Assembly: GCA_002914845.1 (NCBI GenBank)
Contig: JXTC01000068.1
Span: forward strand, 62,001-126,000
Direction of reading: 5' to 3'
DNA from: Trema orientale
Lineage: Eukaryota; Streptophyta; Magnoliopsida; Rosales; Cannabaceae
DNA length: 64,000 nt
Shown piece after piece: positions 11,977 to 23,163 of this stretch (positions are counted from its first letter, which is position 1; every line of letters begins with the position of its first letter). A program made the translations under genes and the position numbers. The notes under the pieces are model-generated. The model saw only the letters and a program-made list of their open reading frames with translations, did no database searches and was not told the origin of the DNA.

Positions 11977-14518
11977 TCAGTGAGATTTTTGAGGTGATGG
12001 AACGTAGAAGGACAAATAAGAAATGCAGAGTGGGAAAAGAAGGCAGGAAAGGAACTCCCCAAAAGGAATAACCTCAGCCTCGTTCGATGAGCCAATGAAC
12101 CCAAAAATAAAAAGGAAAAAAAAGAGTTGAATCTTAAGACAACAAAACAGAGGTGACTGTCCCCAGAAACAGCAACGAGTTGGGATTAAAGACAACGAGT
12201 GCCCAAAAAAAATTGACAAAACCCCAAAAAAACCTCGCACCATATCAAGGACAGGTGTCCACTACATGACATGAATTTACAGCTGTGGTCTTTTTTTTTC
12301 TTCTTTAATATTAATTTTTCTTTATTTTCCCTCGTTTTGTTTTGAAGTTTTTATGTGAGACTCACTTTTGGGGATTTCTTGTAGAGTTTGGTCTGAGCAG
12401 TCCCACCTAATCACGCCATATCCAAATCTCTCACTCTGAGAAAAAGAAATAACATGTAGTACTATACTATACTATACTCTACTCTACTCTACTCTACTCT
12501 CTTTCTCTCTCATGGCGTCTCTTTCGATTATTATACACCAAATCATATTCAAATCTCGATGCTTCACTCTGCCTCGTATCTTTTTTTCCGTTTTCATTAA
12601 TTAACTACGCCTTTTTTTTTTAATTTCATTTTTTTGGGTTGACTATTTTTATGTGAATTAGAATTTTACTATATTAGCAAAAATAAATGCTTGCATATCA
12701 TTGTACGGTGAGTTATATCATGATTTGGTAAGGAAGCATGGGCTTAAATCGTACGAGTCGTCCAGCTTTGCCTCTAACAAATAGAGAGAGAGAGGATAGG
12801 AGTTCAAAATGTAGATTTTTTTATTAAAAAAAAAATAATAAAGTGTGGAGATAGATATAGGTTTACTACTACACAAAACAACATGATATTTGTGTTTGGT
12901 CATATCCCATTCATTGCTTAATACGTGTATTTTGTGTAATTAAACCTATATGGTTTTGAAAATGTGAAGGATAAGAGAGCTCCATACAAGCCGAGTTATT
13001 TTTTATTTTTTCAAAAAAGAGAAATTTTTTTACTGAGAAATTTTTACATAAATTATTCTAATTAGGATTTGAATTTTTCTGTTATTACACACACTTCCAA
13101 GATTCTAGACCAATTGAGAAGCCCAGTTGACTTTAACTTGACTAAAGAAACCATACAAAAATTATGTTGTACCTCAAGGTCATCACGGTCTTTTGTACTT
13201 CAAGTTCATTCACACGTTGTGTTTGTATGAGAGGAATTGCATTTTGCTCTTTGAGCCAAAAAAAAAATTATAAAAATCAAGAAGTAATACAATTTTTAAT
13301 TATGAAATTATCTTTAGATTGAATTCAGAAAAGTGTATTTTAAAAAAAAACAGAAAAAAAAGAGTAAAGTTATTTAGCATCATCATACTGAAAAATGGAC
13401 AGCATACATAATAGAAGTATAGAACATGGAACTAGAGTGATCTTGTACTAGCAAAGATGTCACCTCTAATTCCATGAGCATTTTAATTCACCTATTTTTA
13501 CTTTTGTGTATATGCAATAATCCCCTCACCGTCACACAGGACGTAGCCACATTGTGGCGAGGAGGGCTCAACTTTTGTCAATATAATAAAAATAATAATA
13601 ATACATTTCAAAAAAATAATAATTATAATTATAAGGAAAAAAAACTAATATTTAAACCTATAAACCCTACTCAAAAAATTGTTAGCCCTACAAATATATA
13701 ACTAATTTTCATATATGTTCAAAACAAATTATCAATATAATAAAAATATGTATTCATATTAATTTTACTACTTGCTATTGCTATTGTGACGAAGATATTT
13801 TATTTTATAAATTTAATTAATAATAGACTATATAATCAAATAAAATATTAACCGTAAAATGACACAATATTTTATTTTATAATTTTAATTAATAATAGAC
13901 TATATAATCAAATAAAATATTAACCGTAAAATGATAATTTATTTATTTATATTGAGAAAGATATCTTCACCATTTTTTTTTTTCAGAGCTTTTCAATGAC
14001 CTTGATAACGAAGCTCTCGTTACCATATAATGAACTTGAAGCATGAATTTTTTTAATTTTTTTTAATTTTACTATAGTCATTAGATTTAAACTAGATATT
14101 AATTTTTACTAGAATTTAAGCTCTACGAGTGAAAATTCCTGGCCTGTCATATGAAGGGGACTTGCATGTAGGGAATATCAGAGAGTCCCACCCCAGTTGA
14201 AGGGTCGTGTGTATCGAGACAAAGATGAACAGGCTCGCTCGTGTGTTGAGAGTACGAGCAATTGGCAAAGTGCAAATGCCATTGGCTCATGGAAGGGCCA
14301 ACAACAAGGCAGGCTTGGCCTAATATGTTGTTGAAGAGTGATGGGCTAAGGACTTCGGGCTAAGGACTTCGGCCCATTTAGTCGGCCCAGCTGTTGTTGC
14401 ATGTTGCACCCACTTGGGCCACAACTCGATTGTTGGGGGATGATTTCTGACAAAAGAAAAAAAATCTGTACACACCTAAACAAAAATACCAATAACAGAA
14501 ATTAACAAGTAAAAATCT
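11975..14518. other. Intergenic, upstream of EPFL; simple repeats
   Basis: Probable promoter side of the EPFL gene followed by AT-rich DNA. Features seen: pentamer runs ACTAT then ACTCT at about 12460-12500, the 72-bp tandem duplication at 13795-13935, and a 15-bp tandem doubling of GGGCTAAGGACTTCG near 14342-14371. No gene recognised. Confidence 0.5.
13795..13935. repeat. Tandem duplication, period 72 bp
   Basis: Two copies start ATATTTTATTTTATAA at 13795 and 13867 and agree almost perfectly through TATTAACCGTAAAATGA. Confidence 0.92.
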
Positions 14519-14620
14519 TAAAATATAGGCCCAGTTTGGTAAAACTTCTTTGAAGCTAAAACACTTCTTTAACAATTTTTAGGTAAAAATGTGTATGGTT
14601 AAAAAGAATAAATTAGCTGT

Positions 14621-15040
14621 ATACCACTTTTTTTCTTCATTAATTAAATCTACCATCATACTACTTTTTTAAAATGAATTATTGATAAATTCTTAAGTAA
14701 TTCTTGACGATCTTGACGGATTCTTGAACGATTCTTGACGTCAACGGCGATCTTGATGAATTTTTGACAAATTCTTTACAATCTTGATGGATTCTTGATG
14801 AATTCTTGACATTGGCGGTGATCTTGACGGGTTCTTGATGAATTCTTAACGGATTCTTGACAATCTTGATGCATTCTTGACAGATTCTTAATGTCAGGGG
14901 TAATCTTGATAGATTCTTGATGGAACGGATTCTTGATTAATTCTTGACAGATTCTTGACTAATTCCCTCCCAAAAGTGGTAGAATCTAATAGTGGTGATA
15001 AATTTAGTTAAATATTTGAAAAAAGTGGTAATTGTCTACT
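14621..15040. mobile_element. Foldback with TTCTTGA minisatellite core
   Basis: The left arm reads TACCACTTTTTTTCTTCATT, then TTAATTAAATCTACCA; the complement of the right arm reads TACCACTTTTTTCAAATATT with a diverged continuation TAACTAAATTTATCACC. The centre (about 14690-14960) is a degenerate array of TTCTTGA-containing units (ATTCTTGACGGATTCTTGA type). A second copy starts at about 63928 and runs off the window, which defines this as a dispersed repeat. Confidence 0.72.
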
Positions 15041-15132
15041 TAACCCGGTCAAAAATCATAAAGCTGATTATTCAACAATCTGGCCCACATCTATAGCTAA
15101 AAGCTGAAGTTGGGTGAAGGCAGATTTGGATT

Positions 15133-15320
15133 GCCCGTTTGGCACAGCTTTCAAAGATCTTTTAGGGCTCAAAAGATCTTTTAGGAGTGTTTGAATGAAT
15201 TTTTAGAAGATCTTTTTTTATCCAAAAGATCTTTTTAAAGAAGTATGGACCTATCATCTTTTTTAGGAAGATCTTTTTATACTTTTACTTCAAGAAGTAA
15301 AAGCTATCCCAAACAGGCCC
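15133..15320. mobile_element. hAT-type MITE
   Basis: Ends GCCCGTTTGGCACAGCTTT and, on the complement, GGGCCTGTTTGGGATAGCTT form an imperfect inverted repeat typical of short hAT MITEs. Between them AAAGATCTTTT-like palindromic words repeat. Target duplication not resolved. Confidence 0.6.
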
Positions 15321-16316
15321 GTAGATTACATGGGATGGGAATCAGCTCATATCTTCAATGAATATTTCGAAATACCAAAACTAACCTTGTATAAATGTGA
15401 AAAGTCCAAGCAAATACCCTTCAATCAAAACCCAAAGACGAATCAAGAATTTACCATCTTCTCCGGCAGTCCCTTTTTGCAGCAGGCGTGGTGGACGGTG
15501 GGTATTTAGTGACTTGTCCTCAATTCAGATTTTCAACAAATCTAGAGGAGTTTTTGCGTTAGAACTTTAATTAATTTTCAGTGAATCCAAACTTTACTAG
15601 AACATGGGTAAGATTTCCTTTTCCCCTTTTACAATATTATGCATTTTTCATCTTGGAAGTTCAATTGGTTTTCGGTACAACCAAAGTCAAGATTGCTATT
15701 TGGTTTTTGTGCCTGGGATCCTCATTGTTATTGTTTGTTATAGAGTTTATGGATCAATTCTTATAAGCTGAATGTTTCAAAGATGAGTGAAAGGCATATT
15801 GTCTGCTTTTTTCTTTTCCTATATTCTTTCTTTTTTATCACTTACCTCTAGTATATTATTTGGCAAATTAATATTATATAATTATTTATAATAGTGTGTT
15901 AAACAAAATTATAATCATATGAGATCACTGTGCCACAATTTCTTATAATTTATATTTCTCTGTAGTAAATTATGAAGTAGTTACTTCTATAGAAACCATA
16001 TTACCTTGTATTTTATTTATTTGTTTATTATAAATAGATTGACAAAGAAAATGTAAAGTAGTATATACACGTACATTTTGGTTGCTAATATACTGAATAA
16101 ATCATTTCCACTGTATGTATATTTTGGTCCTTTTATATTTGTACAACATTTTGACCATACATTTTACTAAACACTATAATTTAGCTTTTGTAACTCACAA
16201 TACTTTTAAATTATAGTTTACCAAACATTCAGCTACTTTGTAATACAGCTGATTTTTTTCATAGCATAACTAAAACTGACTCTTTCATAATCCGCAGCAA
16301 TACCAAACTGGCCCAT

Positions 16317-16848
16317 AATATCTCGATTGATTCAAATACATTTATATAGTATCTCGGTATGCCAAAGTGTCACTATTAAATAAATGATAATATAGATATG
16401 ATGAGCCTAAGGCTTTAAAGAAAGAGATAAGGCAACAAAGCCATTTCAATATGTTATGAATCACATAAGAAAGCCAAAATGGGCAATAATCAGAAGTGAC
16501 TATTAATTCTAATCAACTAAAGTACAGAGTACGTGAAGAAATCCCCTAAAATTATGAAGATTAGGGAAAATACCTTTGATCATGTTATGGTCAAGAAAGG
16601 TACCGGTCATACACTATTACAACATTGTTATACCAATAAGATGTCAGACAGCGTTATGTATGATAAAGAATGTCTTTGTTATATCTCTCATACTCATGCA
16701 AAACCAAGGCAGTAAATCATAAGGAATTCAATTATTATACGAAGGAACCATATAATATCGTTCTCTCTTGACGGAGAATAATGTAGAACACTTTGAAGAA
16801 AACAAGATCAAGATTCGTAGCTTTGATCAATATTTGTATCTTTCTCTC
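16317..16848. other. Intergenic, no recognisable gene
   Basis: AT-rich; a 60-codon frame at 16533-16715 has no family signal and I do not treat it as a gene. Confidence 0.5.
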
Positions 16849-16968
16849 TTTTTTTTTTTTTTTTTTTTTGATTAAGGAGAAGATGAGGGGTGGGGTGGGG
16901 TTCAAACCCCACCTAGTACTTCTTAAAGAGAAGATTTTTTCCACACGAGCTACTAACTCGTGGCTGTT
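16849..16968 (-). mobile_element. tRNA-derived SINE-like element with poly(A) tail
   Basis: Read on the minus strand it has a box-A-like stretch TTAGTAGCTCGTGTGG, a box-B-like stretch GGTTTGAACCCC about 45 bases on, and ends in a 21-base A tail (the T run at 16849-16869). This order and spacing match internal Pol III promoters. It is too diverged to fold as a functional tRNA. No target duplication found, so the limits are approximate. Confidence 0.6.
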
Positions 16969-17259
16969 ATAAGGATTCTTAGAAACAAACGCATCAAAGC
17001 TTCATAATCGGTCATTAGTCTCTTACAAATTGATTGGTACAATTTTATGCTCAATATCGATGATTTGACAAATGTGGGTTAAGTAGACAAATATCACTTT
17101 TGAAGGCAAACTAATTAAGGTTAATAGAATTAATTACTACTTTTAATATCTTAGAATACATGTTTACTCTCCTTCAAATAAATAAATAAATAAAACCATA
17201 CCCATTAAGAGATAAAGGGTAAAAGAGCCATTTTTTATTAAATCAAAAGAGAAAGAAAC
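16969..17259. other. Short spacer with a relict foldback arm
   Basis: GGGTTAAGTAGACAAATATC near 17077-17097 resembles the complement of the right arm of the foldback at 14621-15040 (GGGTTAAGTAGACAATTACC), so another fragment of that family may sit here. Confidence 0.5.
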
Positions 17260-18378
17260 TGTTGAAAAAATAGATGTGTTATACCATTTTGCTAAGCCTT
17301 TTTGAGGCAAACTTATAAGTGAGACCCACTACTTATTAGTGAGAGGCTATAATTGATATGTGTTCTCTTTCGCAAATATATCAAAATCAAGTATTTACTT
17401 TCTCAAAATAGTAACGGGGTGAATGAAAAATTGTCACCCAAGGTGAGCCAAATGAGAAAGGAAAATGAATGGGATTTGCTAGAGTCCTATTCCCACATAG
17501 AAAATGAGCACAAACTAAGAGATATTTATATAGAGTCGCTTAACTTTTAGTTGGTAACTTGGTAAGCTAAGAGACTCTCTCTTGCATTCGCATGTAAGGG
17601 GTGCAAATCACGGGCCGGACAGTATGCACTTATGTGCGCCTGCGCATTATGTGGGCACGAATGCCAGACCGAAAAGCCCACTCTATATTGGGCCTTGAAA
17701 TTTTTTCCCCTATCTCTAAAGCCCAAAGAAGGTTCTGGAATTCTAACTCCAGAAATGAAAGCCATTAGTCTTTTGAAACTTGTAACAGTCCAATTTTGAA
17801 AGCCATTAGTCTTCTGAAATAGCCAAAAATATTTGACTTTTATTCTTAAGGAGATGTTTATGGCAGATACCCCCCATGGAGCCTATAAAAGGAGAGCTCT
17901 TCTTCTCATTTCAATATACGGAAACATTCTCTTCTCTATTCTTTCTAATATTTGCTATGTGGCAATTAGAAATTGTTAGTTGGTAGTTGTGAGTCTATAG
18001 TACTCGAGTCTTTAGTTTTATAGTGTGGTGGAGCTCTCTAGTTCAATTTGTTTGTAGTTGTGGTGATATAGTTTGGGTACTACTCAGTTTGTTGGGAGTA
18101 GCAACTTGGTGCGATATTGCTATTCGAGAACCATTTTATCTTAGGAGACAGACGTCATTGGCATTCATCTAAGCATCCCAGTGAGGAGGCATAACTGTTT
18201 TAACAAAATTATGTGAAACACAAGAATCAGTTTGATATCCCTTACTCTGCAATTTTTATTATCCTAATTATTGTGAAATAATTGTGATTTATTTTGCTAC
18301 ATTATTTGTTATAATATTGTTGTTTCTGTAGTATTTACATTTTTATATTTATTAATATTTGTAATAATTTTTCTAACA
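17260..18378 (+). mobile_element. Solo LTR with perfect GAAAC target duplication
   Basis: It begins TGTTGAAAAAATAG and ends TTTTTCTAACA, so it has TG..CA termini with a short inverted TGTT/AACA. GAAAC precedes it (17255-17259) and follows it (18379-18383). Inside, CCTATAAAAGG at about 17883-17893 is a convincing TATA box, as expected in the U3 region of an LTR. There is no second LTR or internal domain in the window. Likely Copia type from its length and layout, but this is not proven. Confidence 0.88.
17884..17890 (+). promoter_or_regulatory. TATA box of the solo LTR
   Basis: TATAAAA in an otherwise GC-moderate context inside the LTR at 17260-18378, followed by CT-rich sequence typical of a transcription start. 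It could still drive plus-strand transcription into 18.4 kb. Confidence 0.6.
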
Positions 18379-18547
18379 GAAACTACAATATAAGTAATTA
18401 TTTAGAAATAAAAAATAGAAATATGACAATATAAGCAAGAACCTCACTAATTTTTTTTGAAAAAATGTAGCTATCAAACACTCAACAATACCTTGATAGC
18501 AATTAATTTTGCGCTTAGATTATTTGCATGCTAGCCTTGATTGTTCT

Positions 18548-20260
18548 TGTTGGTGCAAAATTTCGTCTCGGTACTATTGATGAGTGCGAGAACAAAATAT
18601 TAATCACCACCAGTCGTTGCTGAAAAATCGAGTCCAAGTCCTCTCCTCAAGCTAGGTCTGAGCTCGAGAATGTAATGCAGCCTCTCTCTAAACCATGGGA
18701 CCTGAGGTCTGCAACATAGGGGAGGTACAGGGCCAACTGAACGGGTAGACAACTAAGGCAATGGCCTAGGGCCACCATCAGCCAAAGCCTCTTAATTATG
18801 TTTTTACCTAGTGTAGTTATATTTTTAAGCCTAATTTGTGGATAATTAGATTATGCTCTAGATATATCTAATTCAAAATATGTGTTAGGTTGATAAAAGA
18901 TAAAAACTCAAAATTAATACTCGATTTAGCAATATTTTCATTTAAATATATAATTGATTTGGTTTTAATGAAAAATCCCATAAAATTAGCAACTAATCTA
19001 TATACATTCTTATCAATAAGTGAAAAATAAACATTGTACTATATATCTCATTTCAATTATTTTGTTTCATTACCATAAAAAGGAAAAACTAATTACAGAA
19101 ATGAAAATAGTATGTCACTAGAACGTGATATTCATAAATATTCATTTTTCTAGTTTCTTTCAGTTTCTACTAATTGCACTTTTAACTAGTACTATATTTG
19201 ATATCTTTAGTTCTATCAAAAGTTCTAAATCTATTCTTACTAATTTCATGTTTTATTTTATTCTTAATTTTTTCTATTTTTTGAAATTTTTGTAATTTTT
19301 AATATTGTTGTTATTACGAAGATTACACATCCTTTTAGGGTGTTTCTTTACAGTATGTTCAATTATAGTAACAACTATGCATATTGAAGACATGAATAAG
19401 AAAAAAAAAGCTAATTGAATATAAAAAAAAAGTTTGTGAATTTTCTACGAAAATTTATAGTTTAACAACTAATTTTAAATGAATTATGAGATGATGAAGT
19501 AGTGATAGTATATAAATAAAGACTGTAAACCTATTAATTGATGAAATATGTGATAATATATTCGCCAATTTTAAAGAATAATTAAAACTAATTTTTATAA
19601 AGCCTCTTTATAAGTTTTGCCTAAGGTCTCCAATTGTGTTGAAATGGCCCTAGGGGGTGGAGGGGGAAGGATGCTAAGTAGCTGTGTGGTGTCTACCAAA
19701 GGGACTCCAAAGTTTAATTTAGTAACATGGAGTTTTAGTGAGAGAAAATCTCCTAAGAAGAGCAGTTTATAGGAGAGTAAATAAGGAAAGCGAAAGGTAG
19801 AAACTGGACCTTTTGCTTCAGCCTACTTTCAAAGTGGTGGTTCGAAGCCTTAAATAGGCAATTTGGGGTAATTTGGGCCATTGGATCATCTTGGGAAGGA
19901 GTAGTACCATCCTAACCCTTGATCTTGGCTGAGAAGGATGTATTTAATGCGATGAGACTCCCGGTACTATAGTAATTCGGCTATAGGTCTACATTTCGGC
20001 ATTAGTACACCCATGGCAAGGTATTATAGATGGCTTTTAGGTAACTTGTGTAATTATGACCCATAATTTATGGGATTGGGTTGGCCTCGGGCTTTGTCCG
20101 GGTAAATAGAGGATTTTAACCCAAAATTGAGTTGGCTCCAGGTACTTTAGGGTAGCATGAGGTTGGGAGACTGGGTTTAATCGGAGACATTGATTTCTCC
20201 TAGGGCTTTGCAGCGACTCCTTAGGTCTAATACTATGCAATTTGAGAAATACCCTCAACA
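18548..20260 (+). mobile_element. Solo LTR, copy B, interrupted by a hAT-like insertion
   Basis: It begins TGTTGGTGCAAAATTTCG and ends ATACCCTCAACA, with TGTTG/CAACA inverted termini. Flanking pentamers are GTTCT (18543-18547) and GTTTT (20261-20265), one mismatch. It matches solo LTR A at 3557-5664 along most of its length and its 3' portion is shorter than A's. Without the insertion it would be about 0.79 kb. No coding domain. Confidence 0.78.
18728..19652. mobile_element. hAT-like element nested in solo LTR B, 925 bp
   Basis: Ends CAGGGCCAACTGAAC and, on the complement, TAGGGCCATTTCAAC form an imperfect inverted repeat of the CAGGGCC hAT kind. Solo LTR A has no insertion at this point. 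The interior is AT-rich without a transposase frame. The 8-bp duplication is not clear because the target is G-rich. Confidence 0.65.
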
Positions 20261-20265
20261 GTTTT

Positions 20266-20804
20266 ATTGAAATTTGAATTCTTTTCTTCAGTGTAGTGTG
20301 GTCACTAATGAATTCAGTTGCTAGTGAAACAATAAATTATAAAGACTATTCCCTGGTTATTTTCTGTATTTTATTTTTGTTATTTTGATGACTTATTAGA
20401 AAATTACTTGCTAGTTTATTTATTGTCATTGTTCTTGCTTACTTTCTATATTTTACTTTATTTGATTCTATTTATTTTTTTTCTAATGTTATGTTATAAT
20501 ATCTATTTTCCAGCCAAATAAGTAAATGTGGATTTGTAGCTTGTTTTTATTTTTCTGAGAGAAAATATTTTTATTTCTATTTTTTATTTTTAATTGACTT
20601 TGATATCTAGTTTTCTATTAGGTTCATTTTTGCTCCCTAAAATATGTAGTTTGTATCATTATTGCCCTTTGAATAATTTTTTTATCTATAAAACTAATGG
20701 AATAAGATATTTTTAAAACAATTTGAAATTTTAGAAGTCAGTAGACAACTTTCAATATTACATGTGGTAGGAGAAATTATGTGAAATGACATTTTTTTAT
20801 AGGA
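20266..20804. other. AT-rich spacer
   Basis: No gene or defined element seen. Confidence 0.45.
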
Positions 20805-21600
20805 GTTAATCACATAAAAATACCCTCACTTTTAACGTTTTTTTGCAAAAGATACTATATCTTTTGAATTTCTGCAAATTAATAACCTCACTTTTGAAAT
20901 TTTGTAAATTAATACCCTCACATTTACGATTTTTATAAATTAATACCCTCACTTTTGAATTCTGCAAATTAATACCCTGACATTTACGATTTCTGCAAAT
21001 TAATACCCTCAGCTTTTGTTGTCTTTATATATTTATACTATGAACAAATTAAAAGATACAATCTCTCATTAACTTATTAAAAATGTTTAAATATTAGTAT
21101 ATTATCGGAAATTATTTTATAACTACTTTTTTTTGATTAATTGCTAAAAATACAGAATTTTTTTTCTTCTCATGTTTCTTTTTCTTTTTTTACAATTAAT
21201 TATTTTTACTTCTCGTTCTAATTTTTTACTTTTCTTTTTTAAATGAAAAGTGAAATAAAATGACTACAAATATTTTTCAGAAATTTTATTATTGTTTAAT
21301 AAGTTTGAATTAAGTTAATGATGCCTACTACCATCTTTTTATTATTAAAATCAACTAATTGGGCACTAAGGTTATAATGTATAGGAATTTCAAATGTTAG
21401 TATATTAATTTGCAAGAATTTTAATTGTTAGAGTATTCATTTGCATAATTCAAAAATAAGGGTATTATTTTGCAAAAATTCAAAAGTTAAGGTACTTTTT
21501 TACAGAAATTTAAAAGTGAGGGTATTATTTTGCAGACATTCAAAAGCTATGTTTTTTCTTTACTAAAAAGTTAAAAATCGGGGTATTTTAATATTATTAT
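20805..21600. mobile_element. Large foldback built of about 30-bp tandem units
   Basis: The left arm is a tandem array of the unit AATTAATACCCTCACTTTTG with TTCTGCA words (20805-21010). The right arm (about 21370-21600) carries the same units inverted (GAGGGTATTATTTTGCA). The outer 80-90 bp of the two arms align well. No coding capacity; boundaries are approximate. Confidence 0.75.
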
Positions 21601-21613
21601 CCCCTTTTTTATA

Positions 21614-22100
21614 GCGAGTTTTAGAAAATACACCTTTCTTAGTAATAATTAAGTAAATACACTCCTTTCAAAATAATAGAGATGTAAAAAGACTTGTATA
21701 CTCTTAAGTCGAGACAGCTAGATATGGTGTCGAACACTAGATAAGGTGTCTAGCAGCTCAACTAAAAAAAATTTTTGAGTACTGAGTGCTAGACAAGGTA
21801 TGAGACCATTAGCAAAGGTATCGAGTGATGCTAGATAATGTGTCTAGCAACTTTACCCTCATGTCTAGCCATATTTGGACCAAAAAAAAAATACATTTGA
21901 ATATTGAGCGCCAGACAGGGTGCCGAGGATGCTAGACAAGAGTGTCGAGCAACTCAACTCCCTTGCCTAACCAAATCTAGACCCTTGATGAGATATAGGA
22001 GCATTTTTGTCTTTATAATAAATTCAAAACTTAAAAAGGAGTATTTACAAAAAAATAAAAAATTAAAGTATTGAAAGTGATGCATTTTCTAAAATACATG
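21614..22100. mobile_element. Foldback with GCTAGACAAGG minisatellite core
   Basis: The left arm TTTTAGAAAATACACC and the complement of the right arm TTTTAGAAAATGCATC are inverted. The core (about 21710-21970) contains roughly two 120-bp units and a partial third, with GTGCTAGACAAGGT, GATGCTAGACAAGAGTGTCG and GTCTAGCAAC variants. Confidence 0.6.
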
Positions 22101-22383
22101 TTGAAAAAGATGTATTTTATCAAGAAGCCCTGTGCGATAAAGTAAAATAATTTATCTATATACATAAGGAAATTTAAGGATTTGTGGCACAAATGGTCCC
22201 TGAACTAGCTAACTTATAGCAACTTGGTTCTCAAAGTTTCAGTTGTGGCAATTAAGCCTCCGAACTTTCTGATTTGAAGCAATCTGGTCCCTGAATCTTT
22301 TGAATTGAAACTTACTTTTAAATTTCTAATAAAAAACACATGTGAGGAGCATATTATAGCATCTTATATATTTAACAGAAAGA

Positions 22384-22570
22384 AGAATGCTAAACACACT
22401 CTCTTTCTCACTCTCTTTTACACTTTTCAGTTTCACAGTCTGATACGTGAATTCTACTATCCAGTTTAATATTTTAGTAATGCAATTAATTATAGTAGAA
22501 TCTACGTGTCAAGCAGTGAGACTGAGAGAATGCAAAAGAGGGTGTAAAAGCAAATGCTGCTAGTATTTCT
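22384..22570. mobile_element. Hairpin MITE
   Basis: The arms are inverted around about 22478: left CACTCTCTTTTACACTTTTC and TGATACGTGAATTCTACTAT; right complement CACCCTCTTTTGCATTCTCT and TGACACGTAGATTCTACTAT. Upstream, 22175-22330 has repeated TGGTCCCTGAA words of another repeat. Confidence 0.7.
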
Positions 22571-23163
22571 CTACCGAAAATAATCTGAACAAAAGGATTT
22601 AAAAAGAACGAAAGATGTATTATTTGTATTTTTTTTAGAGTTATTAGAGTTTCAAATTTTGATAAATTTTTTTTGCTATTGTTCATTTTTTTACCCTAAA
22701 TTACTTTTTATTTTGATTTATTCAGTTGATTTTTTTACCCCCTCGTCCCTCCATTTTTAAGGATTTTTAAATTTTTGTATTTTTTTTTATTTCGTTTCAA
22801 AGAATAATAATAGTTCCCCTAAAAAATAATAATAATAAAAGTCCAAAAACAAAAAACCAAATTGGCCGTCAAGTGTTTGATTAAAAACAAAGAAGAAGAG
22901 ACGAGTGAGCTGGTTGGCTTCCATTGATGTGATGACCTCAAAAACAAACTTCAAAAGTTTTAATTTTAACAGAATGAATGAATAGAATGAAAGAATTCTC
23001 AGAACCTGACTCTCCTCATTCTCGATTCCATTACCACTTTTCTCTTTCTTCTCACCAACGCTTCTTATAAGATTCCCAGGAACTTCTTTCAACCCTTTTG
23101 AGAAAACCCCAATTCAAAGCTCTGAGTTTTGGTCTCACTCAGACCCCTTTTGGTGGATCTTCC

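Larger units (their letters stand above)
14527..16316. mobile_element. hAT-like non-autonomous element with nested repeats
   Basis: The left end reads GGCCCAGTTTGGTAAAAC; the complement of the right end reads GGGCCAGTTTGGTATTGC. Flanking octamers AAAATATA and ATAATATC match at 6 of 8 positions. Between them lie a minisatellite foldback (14621-15040) and a second CAAACNGGC-ended element (15133-15320). No transposase frame. The outer boundary pairing is inferred and could be chance pairing of two elements. Confidence 0.5.

Noticed and set aside
16897..16956. tRNA gene
   Set aside because: Box A and B words are present but the arms do not pair as a cloverleaf and a poly(A) tail follows; called a SINE instead.
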